In this document: positions 23,913-30,071 of the stretch, piece by piece
How positions within the stretch are numbered: position 1 is the first letter of the stretch
How the letters are laid out: the number at the start of each line of letters is the position of its first letter
Assembly: GCA_002438075.1 (NCBI GenBank)
Contig: DJSQ01000040.1
Span: forward strand, 1 to 30,071
Direction of reading: 5' to 3'
Source of the DNA: Clostridiales bacterium UBA6330
GTDB taxonomy: Bacteria; Bacillota; Clostridia; Oscillospirales; CAG-272
Length of the DNA: 30,071 bases
Translations under genes and position numbers: made by a program
Notes under the pieces: model-generated
The model's database searches: none
What the model saw: only the letters and a program-made list of their open reading frames with translations
What the model was told of the DNA's origin: nothing

Positions 23913-25403
23913 TTATTGGAGGTACTTATTGAAATCCAACGCCGCGCGCAAATTGATCGGATTTCCGCGGTGCGCACAGGATTCGGTCGCGTTTTTGAGG
24001 TATTCCCGCAGGGCGGGACGGAATTTGGGATGCGCGCAGTTTTCGATGATACATTCTGCGCGGTCTATGGGGTCCAACCCGCGCAGGTCCGCAACGCCCT
24101 GCTCGGTAATCAGTGCGTGGATTTCGTGAATGGTGTGGTCCACGTGGCTGACGTGCGGAACAATGCAGGAGAGCGTGCCGTTCTTCGCGGTCGACTTCGT
24201 GATGAAAATCGAAAGCCCCGCGTTCTGGCAGTAGTCCCCCGAACCGCCCACGCCGTTCATCAGGCGGGAGCCGTCGATGTAGGAGGAATTGGTGTTGCCG
24301 TAGAGGTCGGCTTCAATCACTGTGTTGACCGCAATGACACCGAGACGGCGGATGATTTCGGGGTGGTTGCTGATTTCCTGCGGGCGCAGGATGATTTTGT
24401 CGCGGTAGCGCTCGAAATCGCGGAAGAAGCTGTCGCGGCGGTCCGCCGAGATGGTGAGTGACGTGCCCGAAGCAAAGTCGACCTTGCCCGCGTCAATCAG
24501 GTCGAACATGGAGTTCTGCAACACCTCGGAATAGACCGTCATGTGCTCGAAATCCGACTGTGCCAAGCCCTCCAGCACCGCGTTGGAAACGCTTCCCACG
24601 CCTGCCTGAAGCGGCGGGAGCGGGTTGCAGAGGCGGTCTGCCTTGACCTCGCTGTGCAGAAAGTCAATCAGATTTGCCGCCATCTGACGGAATTCGTCAT
24701 CCACGGGGGAGACGATGCGCCCGTTGTCGGGAATGTTACTCTCCACCACGGCAACCACCTTTGCGGGGTCTACCTTGATATAGGGCGTTCCGATGCGGTC
24801 GCCGACCCGCTCAATCAGAATCGGCTTGGTATGCGGCGGGCGGGCAGGGGAGTAGACGTCATGCACGCCCTCCATGCAGGCGGGAACGTAGGTGTTGACC
24901 TCAATGATAACCTGCTTTGCGCATTCTGCGTAGATGTTGGAGGTGCCGACCGAGGTCGTGGGAATGATGTTGCCGTTCTCGTCAATGGCGGTCGCTTCAA
25001 TGATTGCCACATCCACGGGGCGGAGGAACTTGTTCTTGACCCAAACGGGCATCTGCCCCAGCGGTACGTCATGGTAGGAAACCTCGCCCGCGTTGATGGC
25101 GTTCCGCAGGTCCTTGTTGGTCTGGTAAGGCATCCGCGCACGAAAGGCACCCACCCGCGCCAGCTCGCCGTCAAACTCCTCGCCAAGCGACGCACCGGAA
25201 TATACGGTCAGGTCGAGCCTCTCGCCCTTCCGTGCACGCTCCGCAAGCACGCCCGCCACCGCCTTCGGGTAGCCCGCAATGGTGAACCCGCTGACCCCCA
25301 GCACCATGCCCGGGCGGATGAAGGATGCCGCATCCTCTGCGCTCATCACGCGCCCGAGGTAGCCGCCGTAGCGGATGCGGCTCAAAAATTCACTGCTGTT
25401 CAT
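23913..25403 (-). CDS. cat1: Succinyl-CoA:CoA-transferase (Cat1-type acetyl-CoA hydrolase/transferase)
   Basis: This is a 496-residue class I CoA-transferase of the single-chain Cat1/AarC type. It would activate succinate using acetyl-CoA or another acyl-CoA. The catalytic Glu293 lies in VYSEVLQNSMFDL, close to the position in AarC, and QAGVGSVSNAVLEGL and GGSGDYCQNAGLSIF are characteristic. The ATG has AGGAGAA upstream, inside the MATE gene, whose end it overlaps by 14 bp. With sucD and 4hbD it forms the succinate to 4-hydroxybutyrate path known from C. kluyveri. A 4-hydroxybutyrate CoA-transferase role is the main alternative, though those enzymes are usually nearer 430 residues. Confidence 0.86.
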   Translation of the reverse strand: MNSSEFLSRIRYGGYLGRVMSAEDAASFIRPGMVLGVSGFTIAGYPKAVAGVLAERARKGERLDLTVYSGASLGEEFDGELARVGAFRARMPYQTNKDLRNAINAGEVSYHDVPLGQMPVWVKNKFLRPVDVAIIEATAIDENGNIIPTTSVGTSNIYAECAKQVIIEVNTYVPACMEGVHDVYSPARPPHTKPILIERVGDRIGTPYIKVDPAKVVAVVESNIPDNGRIVSPVDDEFRQMAANLIDFLHSEVKADRLCNPLPPLQAGVGSVSNAVLEGLAQSDFEHMTVYSEVLQNSMFDLIDAGKVDFASGTSLTISADRRDSFFRDFERYRDKIILRPQEISNHPEIIRRLGVIAVNTVIEADLYGNTNSSYIDGSRLMNGVGGSGDYCQNAGLSIFITKSTAKNGTLSCIVPHVSHVDHTIHEIHALITEQGVADLRGLDPIDRAECIIENCAHPKFRPALREYLKNATESCAHRGNPINLRAALDFNKYLQ

Positions 25404-26754
25404 ATGCCAATTCTCCTGTTCTCTGCTGCTTTTGTTCCCATTTGACGGTCACATAGAATAGGATGGAAAGGACCGCCGCAATCGTCCATCCGATCGGCCA
25501 CGAGAGCCAGATGCCCGTGGTGCCGAGAGCAGTGCGCGAAAGGATTTCCGCCAACGCCACACGCAGGACCAGATCGGTAAAGGTTGCAATCATGAATTTT
25601 TTCATCATGCCCGCGCCGCGCAGGATGCCGTCCGACACCAGCTTTGCCGCCACCACAAAGTAGAACGGCGAAACGATGCGCAAAAAGAGCACGCCCGTGT
25701 CCATTGCCGCACCCGTCGGGCTTTCCAGAAAGATGTACACAAGCCATTTGCCCGCAAATTCATAAAGCAGAACCAACGGAATGCAAAGCGCCCAGACCAG
25801 CTTCAGACCTGCGCGGAAGCCCGCCTTGATGCGGTCGTATTTTGCCGCGCCGAGGTTCTGCGCCGTGAAGTTGGAAATGCCGTTTCCGAGTGTGGTCAGC
25901 GAGGTGATGACCATGTTGTTCAGCTTGACCGATGCGGAATATCCCGCCATGACTGCGGGACCGAACCCGTTGATGACGCTTTGAATCACGATGTTGCCCA
26001 CCGAGATGAAGCTCTGTTGCAGGATGCTCGGCACCGCGACCACCGCGAAGCTGTCGAACAGCTGCCACGAAAAGACCTGCACCCTTCCTTCCGTCCGTAT
26101 CCTGCGGAATCGGCGGAAAACCACCACCAGCGCCAGCACACAGCTGATGCCTTGACAAAGGAAGGTCGCCCATGCAACGCCCGCCACGCCCATATCAAAC
26201 GCGGTGACAAAGAGGATGTCCACGCCGATGTTGGAAAGCGACGAGCAGGCAAGGAAGAGAAAAGGTGTTTTGGAGTCGCCCAGCGCCGAGAAGATGCCGG
26301 TTGCGACGTTATAAAGGAAAACGAAGGGCAGACCGAGGATGTAAATGTCCAGATAAAGCTTGGAATCCGCAAAGACCTCCTCGGGGGTCTTAATCAGGTG
26401 CAGCAGCCCGTTGCAGAAGATCATGCCGACCACCATCAGAACCGCGCAGATAACCGCATCGGAAATCAGCGATGTGTAGACTGCGGTTTTGAGGTCGCGG
26501 TACCGCTTTGCGCCGAACAGCTGTGCTGCCAGCACCGAACAGCCAATGTTACAGCCGAACGCGAACGCAATGAAAATCAGCGTAATCTCATAGCTGTTTC
26601 CAACCGTAGCCAATGCATTGTCACCGATGAATTTGCCGGCGACAAAGCTGTCGGCAATGTTATAAAGCTGTTGAAAGATGATACTGCCGAACAAGGGAAG
26701 GCAAAACCTGCACAGGACGCTTTCCGGTTTTCCGACCGTCAGATCCTTGTTCAT
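25390..26754 (-). CDS. MATE-family multidrug/organic compound exporter
   Basis: This is a 454-residue polytopic protein with about 12 TM helices in two homologous halves. It opens with GKPESVLCRFCLPLFGSII and QLYNIADSFVAG, hallmarks of MatE transporters, and has ALGDSKTPF and GNGISNFTAQNLGAAKYDR in the loops. It is expected to export organic cations or other compounds with sodium or proton exchange. It overlaps the small membrane-protein gene by 4 bp (ATGA) and the CoA-transferase gene by 14 bp, so it is firmly part of the 4-hydroxybutyrate operon. The substrate is not visible. Confidence 0.92.
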   Translation of the reverse strand: MNKDLTVGKPESVLCRFCLPLFGSIIFQQLYNIADSFVAGKFIGDNALATVGNSYEITLIFIAFAFGCNIGCSVLAAQLFGAKRYRDLKTAVYTSLISDAVICAVLMVVGMIFCNGLLHLIKTPEEVFADSKLYLDIYILGLPFVFLYNVATGIFSALGDSKTPFLFLACSSLSNIGVDILFVTAFDMGVAGVAWATFLCQGISCVLALVVVFRRFRRIRTEGRVQVFSWQLFDSFAVVAVPSILQQSFISVGNIVIQSVINGFGPAVMAGYSASVKLNNMVITSLTTLGNGISNFTAQNLGAAKYDRIKAGFRAGLKLVWALCIPLVLLYEFAGKWLVYIFLESPTGAAMDTGVLFLRIVSPFYFVVAAKLVSDGILRGAGMMKKFMIATFTDLVLRVALAEILSRTALGTTGIWLSWPIGWTIAAVLSILFYVTVKWEQKQQRTGELAYEQQ

Positions 26755-27023
26755 TTGTTCTTACCCTCCGCTTTCTTTCCCGGGAAGGTAAAGAGAAATG
26801 CCGAGTAGGACAGGATGAACCCGAGCGCATCGGGGATAACAAACGCGTTGATTCCGCGCATTCCCGCGGCAACGGTCCCGAACACAAACCCGAGCCCGAC
26901 CGTTGCGGAGAGCAGCCGCGCGCAGGGAATGCGTTCCCCGCGCCTGCGAATCAGACCGACCAGCAGAGTCGCCATCGCAATATTCAAACAAATATCCGTA
27001 ATCAGCTCCAAAGCCAATTTCAT
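26751..27023 (-). CDS. Small integral membrane protein, unknown
   Basis: The start at 27023 is chosen for GAGGTG just upstream; a longer frame would run into the upstream gene. The 90-residue product has about three hydrophobic segments (roughly 5-23, 36-53, 60-80) and a basic tail, GKKAEGKNK. I do not recognise a family. It is tightly packed between the kinase-like gene (10-bp gap) and the MATE gene (4-bp overlap), which suggests a function linked to the transporter. Confidence 0.75.
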   Translation of the reverse strand: MKLALELITDICLNIAMATLLVGLIRRRGERIPCARLLSATVGLGFVFGTVAAGMRGINAFVIPDALGFILSYSAFLFTFPGKKAEGKNK

Positions 27024-27033
27024 TTCAAACACC

Positions 27034-27648
27034 TCACATTTTATCGGTGACTGCCTTTGCAATCACATCCGCCGTGCCGTCGATTCCGTAGCGGCTCGAA
27101 GAGACCATCAAATCATAGCTTGCAACATCGCCCCACGGCGTGTCGGAATAGAAATCAAAGTATTTCTTGCGCATCCGATCCACCTTTTCCGCCTTGCGCA
27201 TTGCCGCCTTGTTGGAAATGCCGCACCGCTCGGCAATCCGCTCCGCACGGTCATCGGGGTCTGCGTAAACGAACACCGACAGCACGTCATAGCCCGCGCC
27301 CCGCAGAATCGAGGACGCGCAACGCCCGATGATGACGCAGGGTCCCTTTTCCGCAAGCTCAAGGATGGTCCTGCTCTCTGCCTCAAACACGCGTTGCTTT
27401 TCGGAGTAGAACGTTTCGCCCATCGTTGCGCTGTCGGCAAACGGGTTGCCCGATACTGCCAGCGAAAGTCCGATCGGCTTCTCCTCGTCGGCAGCCACGG
27501 TCTCCGGTGACATTCCCGTTTCCCGCGCCGCTTGGGAAATCAACAGCTTGTCGTAGCAGACCACGCCGAGACGCTTTGCCAGCTTTTCGCCGATTTCGCG
27601 TCCGCCGCTTCCGTACTGTCGCCCGATGCAGATGATAGTGCTTTTCAT
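27034..27648 (-). CDS. Cytidylate kinase-like family protein
   Basis: The start at 27648 is chosen for AGGAGAAGG on the minus strand. The 204-residue protein begins MKSTIICIGRQYGSGGREIG, the P-loop form of the cytidylate-kinase-like family (Cytidylate_kin2), followed by CVIIGRCASSIL, FVYADPDDRAERI and a C-terminal YDLMVSSSRYGID. Family members are distinct from the housekeeping Cmk and occur as accessory genes, often near transporters; their substrate is not settled. It is the first gene of the operon that continues into the 4-hydroxybutyrate genes. Confidence 0.85.
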   Translation of the reverse strand: MKSTIICIGRQYGSGGREIGEKLAKRLGVVCYDKLLISQAARETGMSPETVAADEEKPIGLSLAVSGNPFADSATMGETFYSEKQRVFEAESRTILELAEKGPCVIIGRCASSILRGAGYDVLSVFVYADPDDRAERIAERCGISNKAAMRKAEKVDRMRKKYFDFYSDTPWGDVASYDLMVSSSRYGIDGTADVIAKAVTDKM

Positions 27649-27677
27649 TTGTTTGTACCTTCTCCTGTCTGAAAAGT

Positions 27678-27704
27678 TACAGAATCGTACTTGACTTTTC
27701 TGTA
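27678..27704. promoter_or_regulatory. Inverted repeat, candidate LysR operator
   Basis: TACAGAA (27678-27684) and TTCTGTA (27698-27704) are perfect inverted arms 13 bp apart. They straddle the -35 of the LysR promoter and the expected start of the divergent operon, which is the right place for LysR-type control. Confidence 0.5.
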
Positions 27705-27719
27705 CGCGTATAGTATAAT
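27691..27719 (+). promoter_or_regulatory. Promoter of the LysR gene
   Basis: TTGACT (27691-27696), 17 bp, TATAAT (27714-27719). Confidence 0.8.
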
Positions 27720-27740
27720 CCAAATGTCGATATATGTAAA
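27712..27740 (-). promoter_or_regulatory. Promoter of the six-gene 4-hydroxybutyrate operon
   Basis: On the minus strand TTTACA (27735-27740), 17 bp, TATACT (27712-27717). Its -10 shares four bases with the divergent LysR -10. Confidence 0.72.
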
Positions 27741-27796
27741 ATCTTTTATTTATATGGTTGTCATGTCAAAAATGAATTGCAGAAGGAGAAAACGGG

Positions 27797-28690
27797 ATGT
27801 ATATCAGCTATGATTATTACAGAATCTCTTATTATGTAGCGAAATACGGGAACATCACGCAGGCGGCAAAAATTCTGCTCAACAACCAGCCCAATCTGAC
27901 CCGTGCGGTCAAAACGCTGGAAAGCGAGCTGGGGTGCCCGCTGTTCATCCGAAACAACCGCGGCATGAAGCTGACCCCCGAGGGAGAGCGGCTGTTTGAG
28001 CATATCCGCATCGCGTTCGAGAACATCGAGGCGGGGGAGGCGGAAATCATCGAAAGCCGCAATCTGGAAAAGGGAACGGTCTTTGTCGCGGCAAGCGAGG
28101 TCGCCCTGCATTGCGTCCTGCTCCCCGTCCTGAAGCAGTACCGCACGCTTTACCCGGGCATCCGACTCAAAATCAGCAACCATTCCACCCCGCAGGCAGT
28201 GGATGCCATCAAAAACGGCATTGCGGATATCGCCGTGGTGACCACACCGACCCTGCCGTCCGCCATGATTGAGGAGGTGACCGTGCGGAAATTCCACGAG
28301 GTCGCAGTGTGCAGTGCCGCGTTTTCAGAACTGCTGGAGAGCAGAATCGGCTTTGCGGAGCTGCTCAGCTACCCCCTGATTTCGCTCGGAACGCAGACCA
28401 AATCGTTTGAGCTGTATTCGGAATTCTTCGCCGAGGAGGGCTTGCACTACCGCCCCGAGACCGAAGCGGCAACAGCGGACCAGATTCTGCCCATGGTCAA
28501 AGCCGACCTCGGCATCGGGTTCATCCCAAGAGAATTCCTCTCGGGCGTGGAGGGCGTTTTCGTCATCGAAACCGAAAAGCCGCTCCCCGAGCGTGAAATC
28601 CGCATCGTCAAGCGGCATGAGCAGACCCTCAGCATCGCGGCAAAGGAACTGGAACGGTTGATTCTGAAGCAGCAGGGGACGCAGATATAA
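27797..28690 (+). CDS. LysR-family transcriptional regulator
   Basis: This is a 297-residue regulator with AAGGAG at 27782-27787. The N-terminal winged helix-turn-helix (about 1-60) includes AKYGNITQAAKILLNNQPNLTRAVKTLE and LFIRNNRGMKLTPEG. The effector domain of periplasmic-binding type follows (about 90-290). It is divergent from the 4-hydroxybutyrate operon with overlapping promoters, the usual arrangement for a LysR activator and its target. The effector may be a metabolite of that pathway, such as succinate; this is inferred from position only. Confidence 0.92.
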   Translation: MYISYDYYRISYYVAKYGNITQAAKILLNNQPNLTRAVKTLESELGCPLFIRNNRGMKLTPEGERLFEHIRIAFENIEAGEAEIIESRNLEKGTVFVAASEVALHCVLLPVLKQYRTLYPGIRLKISNHSTPQAVDAIKNGIADIAVVTTPTLPSAMIEEVTVRKFHEVAVCSAAFSELLESRIGFAELLSYPLISLGTQTKSFELYSEFFAEEGLHYRPETEAATADQILPMVKADLGIGFIPREFLSGVEGVFVIETEKPLPEREIRIVKRHEQTLSIAAKELERLILKQQGTQI

Positions 28691-28742
28691 CAAAGAAACA
28701 GCTCTGTTTGGCATGATTGCAAAAGAGTGGCGAAGAGCAAAG

Positions 28743-28781
28743 AAAAAATCCTCAGAACTATCTGTTTCTGAGGATTTTTTT
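28743..28781 (+). terminator. Intrinsic terminator of the LysR gene
   Basis: AAAAAATCCTCAGAA (28743-28757) pairs perfectly with TTCTGAGGATTTTTT (28766-28780). A-runs and T-runs lie on both sides, so it can work in both directions. Confidence 0.92.
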
Positions 28782-28831
28782 GCGCGGAAGAGGATTTGAA
28801 CCTCCATGAAATTGCTTTCATCAAAACCTAA
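28781..28831 (-). tRNA. 3' half of tRNA-Leu(UAG), truncated; likely attachment site
   Basis: On the minus strand this reads the 3' half of a class II tRNA. It has T33 plus anticodon TAG (28831-28828), the 3' anticodon stem TTTGA, a variable arm TGAAA-GCAA-TTTCA, the T stem and loop GGAGG-TTCAAAT-CCTCT, the acceptor strand TCCGCGC and discriminator A at 28781. No CCA is encoded. The expected 5' half, starting GCGCGGA, is absent to the right. A break exactly at the anticodon loop is a common integrase crossover point. By the usual logic the integrated DNA lies to the right and the native chromosome to the left. Confidence 0.8.
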
Positions 28832-28933
28832 TGGTACGACACCTCGGTGAAAAATGCGGTCATTGAAATGTTTTGCACAGGATTCGCTTTTCGTTGCAAA
28901 AAAATGTTGCTTTCGTGGACGTTACAGAATGGG

Positions 28934-28962
28934 TTGAAAAAGGGAACAAAATATGCTATAAT
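28934..28962 (+). promoter_or_regulatory. Promoter of the sensor kinase-like gene
   Basis: TTGAAA (28934-28939), 17 bp, TATAAT (28957-28962) with an extended -10 TG. The stretch 28832-28933, between the tRNA fragment and this promoter, holds nothing I recognise. Confidence 0.8.
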
Positions 28963-28994
28963 ATAAGCACCTAACGGAAAGGAGAAACGCGGAA

Positions 28995-30071
28995 ATGCGG
29001 ACAGCGACGAACAAAAAAAGAATAGTTCTATATGCCGTATGCGCGTTTTTCTTTTGTCTGGCGGGCGTATTTCAGGCGGTGGATTCCGAGTTGCCCGAAT
29101 TTTGGCACGCCTTGTTTGCTTTGTCGGCGCACACGATACTGATTTCTCTCGTGGTGGCGTGGGGTGTTTCTCTGATACATAGAATGGTACGAAAGGATCT
29201 TCGCGCGTATTTTCTTACGGTTGCGGTGCTGATTTTGTTTTTCCTTGTGGTGCGAATGATAAAATACGGACTAACAAAGGACGCAGACACGCTTTCGCGT
29301 TATCTTTGGTACGCATACTACGTTCCGCAAATGTTCATTCCGCCGACGATTTTGCTTGCGGCGTTCAGTCTTGAAAACAAAAAAGGTAAACCGCTTGCAA
29401 AAACGTGGTATCTCTTATATTTGCCCGCCGTAATATTGCTTCTTTTGATATTCACGAACGACATACACGAATGGGCGTTTGCTTTGAACTTCGAGGGCGT
29501 TTTTTCCTACGAGCATAGAACCGTATTTTATATCGCGCTCGCGTGGGAGATTGCCGTAACCTTTGCAAGCCTTATCGTGCTTATCGCGAAGTGCGGAATA
29601 TCTGCTTGCAAAAAGAAAACGTGGATACCTGTAACCGCTTTCGTTGTATGCGCGGCAGTTTCTACCGTATGCTTTTTGACGAACACGTCGGCGTTCAAAA
29701 TTCCCGAATTGTTGTGCTTTACCTGTATCGTGATGATTGAAAGTTGTATCGCGATAGGTCTTATTCCGTCCAACGACGAGTATGAAAATTACTTCTATCG
29801 TTCGGCATATTCGGCGGTTATCACGGACGAAAATTTTAACGTAATTTACAATTCCGAAAAGTCGATTTCTGCGGATAAAAATCTGCTTGAACAAGCGGCG
29901 AAAAGCCCCGTTATGATAGATGAAAACACACGACTTTCGGCAGAAAAAATACACGGCGGATACGCTTTCAGAATCGAAGATTTATCCAAAGTAAACGAGA
30001 TAAACGCGGCACTTTCCGAAACCAACGAAAGGCTGTCCGAAGAAAATTATATCATCGAAGCGGAGAACGAA
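28995..30071 (+). CDS. Multi-TM sensor histidine kinase-like protein, 5' part
   Basis: The frame starts at ATG 28995 after GGAAAGGAG and stays open to the window end, giving 359 residues. Seven or eight TM helices span about 10-257, including FTNDIHEWAFAL at 153-164. That matches the TNDxHxxxF loop motif of the histidine-kinase N-terminal 7TM domain. A PAS-like segment follows (about 268-330, SAVITDENFNVIYNSEKS), then a coiled coil (331-359). The kinase domain, if present, lies beyond the window. The codons (ata, tta, aga, cga) and AT content differ from genes to the left, which agrees with the attachment-site fragment next to it. It could instead be a non-kinase receptor of the same 7TM type. 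Confidence 0.78.
   Translation, partial: MRTATNKKRIVLYAVCAFFFCLAGVFQAVDSELPEFWHALFALSAHTILISLVVAWGVSLIHRMVRKDLRAYFLTVAVLILFFLVVRMIKYGLTKDADTLSRYLWYAYYVPQMFIPPTILLAAFSLENKKGKPLAKTWYLLYLPAVILLLLIFTNDIHEWAFALNFEGVFSYEHRTVFYIALAWEIAVTFASLIVLIAKCGISACKKKTWIPVTAFVVCAAVSTVCFLTNTSAFKIPELLCFTCIVMIESCIAIGLIPSNDEYENYFYRSAYSAVITDENFNVIYNSEKSISADKNLLEQAAKSPVMIDENTRLSAEKIHGGYAFRIEDLSKVNEINAALSETNERLSEENYIIEAENE

Overview
The window looks like a piece of a fairly GC-rich Gram-positive chromosome, probably a gut- or rumen-type Clostridia. The supporting signs are sigma-A promoters with 17-bp spacers, strong AGGAGG ribosome binding sites, many Sec and lipoprotein signal peptides, GLUG-repeat surface proteins, several AraC regulators and a succinate to 4-hydroxybutyrate gene set. 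I cannot name the species. From about 28.83 kb to the end the DNA is visibly more AT-rich and uses different codons.

Region A (82-8633, + strand) is a tight four-gene operon of membrane-anchored extracellular proteins. Two carry an alpha/alpha-toroid (terpene-cyclase/prenyltransferase-like) domain and two carry a DUF4430 (transcobalamin C-terminal-like) domain, alternating toroid, DUF4430, toroid, DUF4430. Animal transcobalamin and intrinsic factor join these two folds in one chain, so the operon looks like a split, surface-anchored version of that architecture. The ligand is unknown; a corrinoid is the obvious guess but is not proven.

Region B (8634-13510) holds a membrane-anchored metallophosphoesterase with its own promoter and a leader hairpin, a clan GH-A glycoside hydrolase on the minus strand with a 3' gene remnant beside it, and two convergent AraC-family regulators separated by a strong terminator.

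Region C (13511-20248) is an operon of five exported or small products: a signal-peptide protein, a 40-residue peptide, a short lipoprotein, an orphan solute-binding-like lipoprotein and a large beta-helix protein. Its promoter carries two exact 10-bp direct repeats 21 bp apart just upstream of the -35 box, a typical AraC-activator arrangement, and an araC-type gene is divergently transcribed next to it.

Region D (20437-21366) is a single metallo-beta-lactamase-fold hydrolase with its own promoter and terminator.

Region E (21374-28780) is a six-gene minus-strand operon: cytidylate-kinase-like protein, small membrane protein, MATE transporter, succinyl-CoA CoA-transferase (cat1 type), CoA-acylating succinate-semialdehyde dehydrogenase (sucD) and 4-hydroxybutyrate dehydrogenase (4hbD). 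Together the last three convert succinate to 4-hydroxybutyrate. A divergent LysR regulator shares an intergenic region in which the two promoters overlap at their -10 boxes.

Region F (28781-30071) begins with the 3' half of a tRNA-Leu(UAG) gene (minus strand), cut at the anticodon loop with no 5' half in sight. This is what an integration attachment site looks like. To its right the AT-richer DNA encodes the start of a multi-TM sensor kinase-like protein that runs off the window, so the right end is probably the edge of an integrated element.
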